DNA of 64,000 nucleotides from Rohdeia sp041398665. Its GTDB lineage: Bacteria; Planctomycetota; UBA1135; GCA-002686595. The notes below the pieces were generated by a model. It searched no databases, had not been told where the DNA came from, and saw only the letters and a program-made list of their open reading frames with translations. Positions 17,390 through 26,903 of the stretch are shown here, one piece after another. The stretch covers positions 124,001 through 188,000 of the forward strand of contig JAWKUH010000004.1 of the NCBI GenBank assembly GCA_041398665.1, written 5' to 3'. Every line of letters begins with the position of its first letter. Position 1 is the stretch's first letter. Position numbers and translations under genes: made by a program.

Positions 17390-19222
17390 GTGCTCCGCCC
17401 CCTGCTCGAACTGCGCGCCCGGCTCGCGCGCCTCCTCCGCCCCGTGGCTCCGCGCTACCTCGGCGCCTTCGTCGCGCTCGCCGCGGCGACGGTGCTCGTG
17501 TACGCGGCGCCGCTCGTCGTGTCGACGGCGCTCGACGTGGCGAACCGCGCGACGGGGACCGCCGGGGATGCCGTTGCGCGCGCGTTGCCCGGCTGGCTCG
17601 CACCGCTGCGCGACGCGTTCCTCGCCACCTCGACGGAGCGCGCGCTGTGGACCACCGCGAGGTCGTTCGTGCTGACGGCGGTCAGCGGACTGCTCCAGTA
17701 CCTGCGCGGTCGACTCGTCGGAGAGGCGGGTGAAGCCGTCGCCAAGGACCTGCGCGACAGGCTCCACGCCCACATCCTGCGCCTGCCGCAGGAGTACCTC
17801 GACGGCGCGGAGCACGGCGACCTCGTCCAGCGCTGCACGAGCGACGTCGACACGACGCGCCAGTTCGTCGCGGTGCAGCTCCCCGAGGTCGCGCGCGCCG
17901 CCGCGATGATGGCGGTGGCGTTCCCGCTGCTCTTCGCGATCGACGCGCGCTACGCGCTCGTCTCGATCCCCGCCTACCCCGTCGTCCTCTCGATCGCGAT
18001 CGTGTTCTTCCGCGGCGTCCGTCACCTCTTCGAGCAGGTCGACGAGAGCGAGGGTCGGCTGACGTCCGTGGTGCAGGAGAACCTCACCGGGGTCCGCGTC
18101 GTGCGCGCGTTCGCCGCGGCCGACTTCGAGCGCGCGAAGTTCACCGAGGCCAACGGCGACTTCCGCGACCGGACGCGGCGCTGGATCGACAAGCTCGGCG
18201 TGTACTGGGCGACGTCCGACGCGCTGTGCCTGTCGCAGATGCTCGCGGTGCTCGCCTACGGCGCGTACTCCGTGCGCGCGGGCGAACTCTCGGTCGGACT
18301 CTTCTTCGCGTTCGTCACGACGTCGGGGCTCACGATCTGGCCGGTGCGCCACATCGGACGCGTCCTCACGGACCTCGGTCGCGCGTCGGTCGCGCTCGAC
18401 CGCATCTTCGCCGTCCTCGACGCGCCGCCGGAACGCGCGGGCGACGTCCCCGACGTGCGGGCGCGCGAACTGCGCGTGCGCGGCCTCGTGTTCGGCTACG
18501 GCGGCGAGCCGGTGTTGCGCGGCGTCGACCTCGACCTCGCACCGGGGCGCATGGTCGCGCTCGTCGGACCGCCGGGCTGCGGCAAGAGCAGCCTCGTCGA
18601 GGCGCTCCTCGCGCACCGCCCCTACGCCGCCGGGTCGATCACGCTCGACGGACGCGAACTCTCGGAGCTCGACCCCGCGTGGGTCCGCGCCCAGTTCGGC
18701 GTCGTCGACCAGAGGCCTTTCCTGTTCTCGCGCCGACTGGACGAGAACCTGCGCGTCGCGCACGCCGGCGCGGAGTCGGCGGAACTCGAACGCGTCTGTC
18801 GGCAGGCGTCGATCCACGGCTCGATCGTGAGCTTCGACCAGGGCTACGCCACGGTCATCGGCGAGCGCGGCGTCGACCTCTCCGGCGGACAGCGCCAGCG
18901 CGTGAGCATCGCGCGCGCACTGCTCGGCGACCGGCCGTTCCTCGTACTCGACGACGCGCTCTCGGCCGTCGACACCCGCACGGAGGGCGAGATCCTCGGG
19001 GCGGTGCTCGCCGAGCGCGAGGCGCGCGCCGTGCTCGTCGCGACGCACCGACTCTCGGCGGCGCAGCGCGCGGACGAGATCCTCGTGCTGGAGCGCGGCG
19101 CCGTCGTCGAGCGCGGGTCGCACGACGAGCTGCTCGCGCAGGGCGGACGCTACGCGCGCCTGTGGGGCGCGCAGTCCGGTGACGCCGAGGGCGACGCCTC
19201 GCGCGCGGAGGTGACGGCGTGA
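17390..19222 (+). CDS. ABC exporter, first half-transporter (membrane domain plus ATPase)
   Basis: A 610-residue half transporter of the MsbA/lipid-and-drug exporter type. The membrane domain occupies about residues 1-330 (six helices). The nucleotide-binding domain has Walker A VGPPGCGKSS, Q-loop VVDQRPFLFS, signature LSGGQRQRVSIARAL, Walker B FLVLDDALSAVD and the H-loop VATHR. The Walker B is followed by Asp rather than the usual catalytic Glu (LDDALS), so this site may be the degenerate one of a heterodimer. GTG at 17390 is the start. It overlaps the next gene as GTGA, which supports a heterodimeric exporter. The substrate is not evident. Confidence 0.92.
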   Translation: MLRPLLELRARLARLLRPVAPRYLGAFVALAAATVLVYAAPLVVSTALDVANRATGTAGDAVARALPGWLAPLRDAFLATSTERALWTTARSFVLTAVSGLLQYLRGRLVGEAGEAVAKDLRDRLHAHILRLPQEYLDGAEHGDLVQRCTSDVDTTRQFVAVQLPEVARAAAMMAVAFPLLFAIDARYALVSIPAYPVVLSIAIVFFRGVRHLFEQVDESEGRLTSVVQENLTGVRVVRAFAAADFERAKFTEANGDFRDRTRRWIDKLGVYWATSDALCLSQMLAVLAYGAYSVRAGELSVGLFFAFVTTSGLTIWPVRHIGRVLTDLGRASVALDRIFAVLDAPPERAGDVPDVRARELRVRGLVFGYGGEPVLRGVDLDLAPGRMVALVGPPGCGKSSLVEALLAHRPYAAGSITLDGRELSELDPAWVRAQFGVVDQRPFLFSRRLDENLRVAHAGAESAELERVCRQASIHGSIVSFDQGYATVIGERGVDLSGGQRQRVSIARALLGDRPFLVLDDALSAVDTRTEGEILGAVLAEREARAVLVATHRLSAAQRADEILVLERGAVVERGSHDELLAQGGRYARLWGAQSGDAEGDASRAEVTA

Positions 19223-21015
19223 GCTCCTGGTACGACGAGGCCGAGGACCGGCCCGCCGCGCGCATGGACTGGCGCCTGTGGCGCCGGTTGATCGGCTACT
19301 CGCTGCGCTACCGACGCTGGACGGCGATCCTCGTGGTGCAGGCCGTCGCGACCGGCACGATCGACGCGTCGTTCCACCTCGTGACGCGCAACGTGGTCGA
19401 CGCCTCGGTCTCGGACGCGCCCGACGCGGAGCGGACGCTGCTGCTCTGGCTGGCGGCCTACGGCGTGCTCGCGATCGCGCTCGCGGTCTGCGTGCGCGTC
19501 TTCGTGCGCTTCGGCGGCCGGATCCGCGCCCACGTCGCGCACGACATCCGGCGCGACGCCTTCGACAACCTCCAGCGACTGTCGCAGGCGTACTTCGACC
19601 AGCGCCCGGTCGGATGGCTGATGGCGCGCATGACGAGCGACTGCGAGCGCCTGTCGATGGCGTTGTCGTGGGGCGCCCTCGACATCGCCTGGGGCGCCGC
19701 GACGATGAGCGTCGCCTCGGTCGCGATGCTGTGGATGGACTGGCGGCTCGGACTCGTCGGCATCGGCGTGATCCCGCCGCTGTGGTTGGTGAGCCTGTGG
19801 TTCCAGCGCCGCATCATCGGCACCGCGCGAGAGGTGCGCGGACTCAACTCGCGGCTCACCGCCAGCTTCAACGAGACGCTCTCCGGCGTTCGCACACTGC
19901 GCGCGTTCGGTGCCCAGCGACGCTTCCAGGAGGAGTTCGAGGAACTGTCCGAGCGGATGCGCGAGCGCTCCGTCACGAACGCGATCCTGTCCGCGATGTA
20001 CCTCCCGGCGGTGCTCGGCATCGCGGGGATGGCCGCGGGACTCTGTCTCGGGCTCGGCGGCGTGCGCGTCGTCGCGGGGACGATCTCGATCGGGACGCTG
20101 ATCGCGTTCCTCGGGTACACCAGGCAGTTCTTCGAGCCGCTGCAGGAGATGGCGGCGTGGTTCTGCGAGTTCCAGATGGCGCAGGCCTCGGCCGAGCGCG
20201 TGTTCGGTCTCGTCGACGAGGTGCCGAGCGTGGTCGACACGCCGGCGGCGACGGCGCGGATCGTGGCGCAGGTCCGCGAACCGAGGGCGGGCGCGGCGAC
20301 GGACGGCCTCCCCCTCGATCGGCGATCTCGAGCTGCGCGACGTCCGGCTTCGCGTATGGCCGCGGTCCCGGAGGTGCTGCGCGGGCATCGACCTCGTCGC
20401 GCCGGAGGTCGACGGTCGCGCTCATGGACCGACCGGCGGCGGCAAGACGACGCTCGTGAACTTGCTCTGTCGTCGTACGAACTGACGGCAGTGCGGTGCT
20501 CGCCGGCGGCGTCGAGTACCGCGAACGCAGCCCGGTTGGTGGCACAGGCAGCGTTCGTCAGGCAGGAGCCGACCTGTTCAGCGGAATGATCGCGGAGAAC
20601 ATCCGCTACGGCCGTCCTGGTGCGACCCTGGAGCAGGTCGTCGAGGCGGCGCGCACCGCACAGGCGCACGCCTTCGTGACCGAGTCGAAGGGCTACGACA
20701 CGGACGTCGGAGCGGGCGGGGCGCTGCCTCGACAGCGACAGCTCGTCTCCTCGCGCGCGCTGCTCGAGCGTCCGCAGCTGCTCGTGATGGACGAGGCGAC
20801 GAGCTGGTCGACACCGAGACCGAGCGGCTCCTCCAGGAAGGCGCGCAGGCGCGCGCTCGCGCGCACGGCGATCGCGCACCGCCGGCTCTCGACCATCCGG
20901 AGCGCGGACCTGGATCTGCGTGATCGAGGACGGACGCATCACCGAGCGAGGGACCCACGCCGAGCTCCTCGCGAAGGGTGGCCGCTACGCCGAGCTCGAT
21001 GCGCTCGCGCACTGA
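19219..21015 (+). CDS. ABC exporter, second half-transporter; ATPase domain frame-shifted
   Basis: Starts at GTG 19219 inside the stop of the first half. The membrane domain is intact (WTAILVVQAVATGTIDASFHLVTRNVVD, coupling-helix region FDNLQRLSQAYFDQRPVGWLM, then GTLIAFLGYTRQFFEPLQEMAAWFCEF read in parts). From about 20280 the ATPase motifs occur in shifting frames: GPTGGGKTTLVNL (Walker A), QEPDLFSGMIAENIRYGRPG, ALLxTGQRQLVS (signature region), PQLLVMDEATS (Walker B with Glu), IAHRLSTIRSAD (H-loop) and ITERGTHAELLAKGGRYAEL before the stop at 21013. Unlike its partner it keeps the catalytic Glu. The damage is clustered, so assembly error is a real option. Confidence 0.85.
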
Positions 21016-21071
21016 TCGGGGGCGAGCTCGCAGGCGCAGCGCGGCTCATCGGCCGCGTGACCCACGCAGTC

Positions 21072-21210
21072 CACAGGGAGCCGGGGAGGACGGGGGGAGG
21101 GCACCCGCATGTCGTTCCAACTCGACGACCTGGACGACCCGTCGTCACCGCGCCGTACGACTCATCGATCACCGGTACCGTTCACTTCCTGTCCTCCCCG
21201 GCTCCCTGTG
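21072..21210. repeat. Perfect 20-bp inverted repeat in the gap after the ABC exporter
   Basis: Left arm 21072-21091 and right arm 21191-21210 are exact complements (CACAGGGAGCCGGGGAGGAC). The arm core CACAGG(G)AGCCGGGGAG also occurs at the far end of the 9082-9340 island. The 99-base middle has no gene. It lies between the convergent ABC exporter and nhaA genes, and a GGCGCC element follows at about 21231. Confidence 0.85.
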
Positions 21211-21248
21211 ATCCTGTGTTCCCGGTTGAAGGCGCCGAGCCCTCTCGC

Positions 21249-22579
21249 CTACTCCACCGCCTTCCTCGGCAGGGACACGGCAAGCACCGCCATCCCCACG
21301 AGGATGCTCGCGGCGGAATCCGGCAGGATGCCCGCGCGCCCGACGTCGAGCAGCGCCCCGTCGAACGACAACGACGCGATGAACAGACTCACGTGAAGCC
21401 GGTCCCGCACAGGATCCCTGCCCCGGACGAGAGACCCGACCAACGCAGACCCGGGAGCTTCGCCAGCCCGAGCTTCGCCACCAGGAACACCGCGCCGAGG
21501 ATCCCGAGCGGCTTGCCGACGAACAGCGCGACGGCGATACCGACGGCGAGCGGCTCGGCGACCGCTTCCGCGCTCACCGGCACTGCCGCGTTCGCGAGCG
21601 CGAAGACCGGCATCACGAAGAAGCTCACCCAGGGGTGCAAGCGGTCCTCCAGCCGGTCGAGCGGCGAACGCGCCTCGCGCGCGGCGAAGGCGAGGCGCTC
21701 GAGTTCGCGGTGCGCCCTCCCGCCGGCCTGTTCCGCGAGATCGATCGCCTCGCTCGTCGTCCGGATCACCTCGCGGATCGAGGGCCGCGACACCCAGGGT
21801 CGCACAGGCGTCAGGATGCCGAGGATCACCCCCGCGACCGTCGGGTGGATGCCCGCCTCGAACGTGCACAACCACACGGCCAGCCCGACGACGACGTAGA
21901 TCGGGACGCGGCGCACGCCGAGCTTCTGGAGCAGCACCGTGAGCGCGATCCCCGCGCCGGATCCGATCAGCCAGACCGGCTCCAACCCCTCCGCGTAGAA
22001 CAGCGCGATCACGAGCACCGCGATGAGGTCGTCCACGATCGCGAGCGAGAGCACGAAGATCTTGAGCGACGTCGGGACGCGCTTGCCGAACAGCGCGAGA
22101 CACCCCACGACGAACGCGATGTCCGTCGCCATCGGGACGGCCCAACCGCGCGCCGCCTCGCCGTCACCGACGAGCGCGACGAAGAGAGCCGCCGGCACCG
22201 CGACGCCGCCGATCGCCGCCGCGAGCGGGAGCAGCAGCTGGCGCTTGTCGGACAGGTGCCCGTCGACGACCTCGCGCTTGATCTCGAGGCCGACGACGAA
22301 GAAGAACAGCACCATCAGGCCGTCGTTGACCCAGTGCGCGAGCGACTTCTCGAGGTACGCCGCGTCGAACCCGATCGTGAAGGTGTGGTGCCAGACGTGG
22401 TCCCAGAACTCGCGCGCCCCGGTGTTCGCCATGAGCAGCGCGACCAGGGTGCAGACGACCAGGACGATGCCGCTCAGGGCCTCGACCCGGAGGAAGTTGT
22501 GGAGCGGAGCCGTGATCGAGTCGACCGGAGCCTCCGGGAGACCCCCACCGACGGTCGGGTCCTCGAGCTTTCGAGCCAT
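21249..22579 (-). CDS. nhaA: Na+/H+ antiporter NhaA, one frame break near the C-terminus
   Basis: Membrane antiporter for sodium and pH homeostasis. From ATG 22577-22579: an amphipathic N-terminus (LHNFLRVEALSGIVLVVCTL), FFFVVGLEIKREVVDG, the core AVPMATDIAFVVGCLALFG and LSLAIVDDLIAVLVIALFY, in which the adjacent Asp pair is the ion-binding site, and CTFEAGIHPTVAGVILG. After GAGILCGTGFT the frame must shift by one base to continue as VSLFIASLSF and the end ILVGMAVLAVSLPRKAVE. One missing C near 21397 would repair it. Length after repair is about 443 residues, slightly longer than E. coli NhaA. Confidence 0.92.
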
Positions 22580-22641
22580 GCCGGGATGATAGGAACGGCG
22601 ACGGCGGCGATCGATCGGAACCGCCCGCCGTCCCGCCGGCG

Positions 22642-25174
22642 TCACTCGTCGTCGGCGGCGCCCTCGGGAGGTGCGGCCGCGCGCGCGGCCTCGCCGTCCG
22701 TGTCCGAACCGGAGTTCGCGTCCGCGCGGTCGCGCGGTCCGCTCCGCGCCTGGTGCCAGAACTCGCCGGCGCGCTCGATCGCGAGCGCGAGCAACGTCCC
22801 GTCCGCGTACTCCGCCACGCCGTCGACGACCCCCGCGTCGACGCCCGTGAAGATCTCGAGCGCCTCGGCGACGTTCTCGACCGCGAAGACGTGGAAGCGT
22901 CCCTCGGCGCAGGCCTCGACCACGTCGTGGCGCAGCATCAGGTCGCGCACGTTCGCGACGGGGACGATCACACCCTGGTCGCCGGTCAGTCCGGCGTCGC
23001 TGCAGGTGTCGAAGAAGCCCTCGATCTTCTCCGTCGCGGCGCCGATCGGCTGGAGGTGACCGAACTGGTCGATCGCGCCCGTCATGGCGACGCTCTGCCT
23101 GAGCGGCACGCCGGTCAGGGCCGAGAGGAGACAGCACACCTCGGCACCGGACGCGGAGTCGCCGTCGATGCCGCCGTAGCTCTGCTCGAAGGCGATCGCC
23201 GCGGAGAACGACAGGGGGTGCCCCGCCGCACGCAGGAGGTGCCGCAGGAGAACCGCCGAGGATGTAGAAGCCCTTGGTGTGGATCAGGCCGGAGAGCTGC
23301 GCCTCGCGGCGATGTTGATCTCCCGCTGTGCCCCGGTGCGATCGTCGCGGTGATACGCGCGGGGAAGCCGTAGGTCAGCGGTCCGGCGTGCGTCACCGCG
23401 AGCCCGTTCACCCCTGTCCGACGACCGCGCCGCTCGTCTCGATGCGGAGCGTGCCGTCGGCGATGTGCTCGCGGAACTGCGAGCGGGCAGATGGCGCGGC
23501 GCCGCGTGCGCCGCACGGCGCCGCGCACGTCGTCGCCGGTCACGAGACGTGCCCCTCCTGTCGCGCGAGGTAGGCCGACTCGCGCGCGATGTCACCGAGG
23601 CGACCGAAGCGCGTCGTGAGGGCGGTCGCCGCGACCGGCGATACGCGCGCCGTGCTCCGCGAGGGCCGCGACGCCGTCGGCGGCGAAGTGCGGCAGATCC
23701 TCGTCCGCGGCCAGCGCCGCGAAGCGTGCCCGCGTACCAGCGCACCGCGTCGCCGCCGCGGGGGCATCGACGAGTCGAAGTCAGCCGGCACCTTGAACAG
23801 CTGCGGGAAGTCGGGGTCGAGCTGGTCCAGCGTCGAGTAGATGCCGGGGTCGCCGATCAGCACGACCTTGAGGTCACCGGGATCGGCTCCGGCTTCGAGG
23901 CCGGACACCGCCGAACAGCAGCGACTCGTTCTGTCGGATCTCGAGCTTCGGTCCGGAGCGTGCACGAGCGTCCGCCACGCTCCCGGCTCGGTGAGCACGT
24001 CGCGCGCCTCGAGCACGAGATAGCCGCCGTCGGAGGCGAGGATCGAGCCGCCGCGCACCATCAGGTGGTCGCTGAGGACCGCACCGCTCGCGGAGACGCG
24101 CCGATCGATCGTGCCGACGAGGTTGAGCAGGGTCGGCTGCGTCTCGATCACGATCGGGCACGGGCTCGCGGGGTCCTGCGTGCGAACGACGTTGACGGCG
24201 TAGCGCCGCTGCCACGACTGACCGTTCTCGTCCTCGGACGCGGCGACGCCGCCCGGCGCGTGCAGCCGGTGGGTGACGACGTCCTCGACCAGTCCGGCGA
24301 GGAACCTCTCCACCGCCGGTGAAGGGAACGCGTGCACGATGTCGCGCACGGAGAAGTCGAGCGATCAGCGCCTCCTTCTCGACGAGCGCACGGAAACACT
24401 CGCGGAAGCGCTAGTTCCTCGCGCGCGCGCCGAGTTCGTCGTGTCGCGCCGCGTAGTGCTCGATCTTCTCGGCGAGCGCTCGCATCTCGGCCTCGCCGAG
24501 CTTCTTCTCCTGGACCAGCGCGGCGAGGGCGGTCCGGCGGGCCAGTTTCGCCGTCGACGACGGAGCAGGATCAACGGACGCGGCGTGCCGCCGACGTCGA
24601 CCATGGCCAGCACTGGTTCTCGCGCTGGGCGCTCCTGTTCGAGGGTGCGGTGAGCGACGTGAGCTCGTTCTTGAGCTCCTTCTCGAGCGCACCGCGCCGC
24701 GCGCCTTCATCGCGTCGGACTCGAGGGCCGGGACGAGCTGGTCGCGCAGGTACGCCACGAGCTCGTCGACGCGCGACCCGAACGCGCGACCGCGACCGCG
24801 CGGAAGCGTGACGAGCGCGGGACGGTCCGGCTGCTCGAAGTCGTGGACGTAGCAGCGGTCCGGCGGCAGCGAGCAGGCCGGCTGCACCTGCTCGAGGTGC
24901 CGCACGGTGCGCGCGTCGGTGCCCGACAGTCCGCGCACGTAGACGTTCTGACCCGGTGCGTGGATCGAGTCGAAGCGCAGCGCCTCGACGGCGTCGTCCT
25001 GTCCGACGACGCCGCGCAACGCTCGATCTCGGCGGTCGACGCCGCCCCGACCTCGGCCGGGTCGCAGCGCCAGCGCAGGCGCTCCGTCGGGACGCGCCTC
25101 TCGGCGAGCGTCCGCGCGGCCCTCGTCCTCCCGAGCTCGCTCGAGCCCGCCCGTCCCGTTCGTTCGTCCGCCAT
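22642..25174 (-). CDS. Lon-like ATP-dependent protease (LonB/LonC-type), frame broken at several points
   Basis: Reading from ATG 25172-25174: RWRCDPAEVGAASTAEIE, VVGQDDAVEALRFDSIHAPGQNVYVRGLSGT (substrate-entry and P-loop-like region of the AAA_32 type), RYAVNVV near the AAA/protease junction, GGYLVLEARDVLTEPGAWRTL, and the Lon proteolytic domain SYGGIDGDSAS with the catalytic Ser at 23155-23157 and IGAATEKIEGFF with the catalytic Lys. The C-terminal piece (22642-23139) is uninterrupted. Breaks lie around 23220-23560, 23900-24380, 24410-24710 and 25020. The span of about 844 codons equals the family length. Likely role: protein quality control, cytoplasmic. Confidence 0.8.
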
Positions 25175-25197
25175 CGAGGACGCGAACGGTACCGCCT

Positions 25198-26903
25198 TCA
25201 CTCCAGTTCGAGGACGCGCACCGCGCCGGAACCGCGCGGCGGGACGAGAAGGCGCGCGCGCGCGCACCACCGGGCTCGATCCCTCGACGCCGAGAACGAG
25301 GATCTCGAGCTCGCGACCGGACCGATCAGGACCGAGCGGGGCAGGACGTGCGAGCGCGTCCTTCGGTCCGAACGTCTCGGCGGCCGGGATCGTCTCGTCG
25401 CCGACGCGTCCCGCGACGACGCCCGTCCCCTCCTTCTCGGTCTCGACGACGACCACGACGCGCGTGCCCGGCGCGATCCTGCGGTCGAGCTGGAGCGCGA
25501 GGCGACGCGCACCGGTGACGCCGACGGCTCCGGTCCTTGCGCTCCGTCGGCTCCGTCCCTCGACGACGCGAGCACCTTCGCGCGCGCGTTCCACCGCCTC
25601 GAACCCGCTTCGCTCCGACCATACGCAGGGCGTTCGCCGATGGATCGAACGCCTCGCGCGCGGCGAGCACGGCGGAAGCGATGCGACCCGCGTCCTTCGG
25701 GACGTCGACCGCCTCGAAGGCTTGAGCGGACGCGCTCAGCTCGAGCGACGCCGTTGCCGTCGCCGAGCGCCGGATGCGCGCCTCGCCGCCCGCGAGCAGG
25801 CCGTCGACGCCGATGCCGTCGACGCTCGCGCGGGTGAACGTCTCTCCGTCGGGGTGCAGGCGCACGACGAGTTCGCTGCCCGGCGCGCCGATCCAGCTCG
25901 ACGCGGCGCGGCCCACGTCGTCGGGACTCGGGATCCAGAGTTGGTCGCAGCCCTCGATGACGGGTTCGTCGAAGCCGTCGGCCGACAACCCCACGAGGAC
26001 GCAGCGGAACGGCGGGACGGTGATCGACAGCGACGAGCCGCTCGCGAAGCGACCGAGGTAGCGCTCGGTCGGGTGCCAGCGCCGCGCCTCGTACTCGAGC
26101 GTCCGGGTCGAGACCGAGCTCCGGTCCGACCAGGAGCTGGACAGTGATCGCGTCGAAGCCGAGGTTGCGCACGACGACGACCTGGCGGCGGTCGCCGCGC
26201 GCGACGGCGCCGGGCCGGTCTTCGTCGCGACGAGCGACGGAGGCTGCGACGGCAGGTCGCGGTTCGCGTCGAAGACCTCGAGCAACCTCGCGAAACGCAC
26301 GAGGTCGCGGTCCGACAGGCGCCACGGCGCACCCTCGACGTCGGGACCGAAGAGCGGCGCGAGACCGAAGGTCTGCCACACGAACGCGTCGTCCCAACCC
26401 TCGCGCCCGTCGAGGACGACCGGCGCGCTCTCCGAGAGTCTCGACTCGGCGCGACCGCGCGCGAGTTCGACGGCGTGCGGCGTCAGCGCGGCGGGCGGCG
26501 GCGCCTGCATCCACGGACCCTGGCCGGACCCGCGCGTCGCCGCGAACTCGGCGGACGGACCGAGTTCGACGCCGCGCGGGACGACGAGGAGGTCGGGGAC
26601 GCGCTCGCGACACGCCGCGATGGCCTGCGCCTGCGCGTAGCCCGCCTCGGGTCGGAGCGGACCGTAGGACGCGTCGAGCACGAGCGCTCCGAGCACGAGA
26701 TCGCCGACGAGCGACTCGAGCTCGCGTCGGCATAATCCCGCTCGAACGCTCGTCGGCGCCGCGAGCAGCCTCTGAGCGCGCTCACGAGCGCGAGTCGTGA
26801 ACCGGCGCGCGCCGTCGCGGGCAGCGCCTCGACGCCGTCGTCGGCGAGACGACGGCTTCGCCGCGCCGTAGCGCAGGCAGGTAGCCGCCGCGCGCCACTC
26901 CAC
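25198..26903 (-). CDS. Unrecognised protein next to the GH89 gene, frame broken
   Basis: I do not recognise the family. Long coherent stretches can be read in two or three frames: LESLVGDLVLGALVLDASYGPLRPEAGYAQAQ (in parts), WDDAFVWQTFGLAPLFGPDVEGAPWRLSDRDL, LPSQPPSLVATKTGPAP, then in another frame VVVVRNLGFDAITVQLLVGPELGL, back to RRWHPTERYLGRFASGSSLSITVPPFRCVLVGL, and a strand-rich C-terminus ending VRVLELE at 25198. The middle and end look like beta-sandwich domains that often follow glycosidase barrels, so it may be a companion or even a C-terminal extension of the GH89 protein, with which it overlaps at 26782-26903. Breaks lie near 26110-26150, 25530, 25250 and above 26780. The start is not determinable. 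Confidence 0.5.

Noticed and set aside
22642..25174. Reading the Lon-like region as two separate small genes
   Set aside because: The conserved Lon-like motifs occur in the right order across frame changes and the total span equals one family-length protein.
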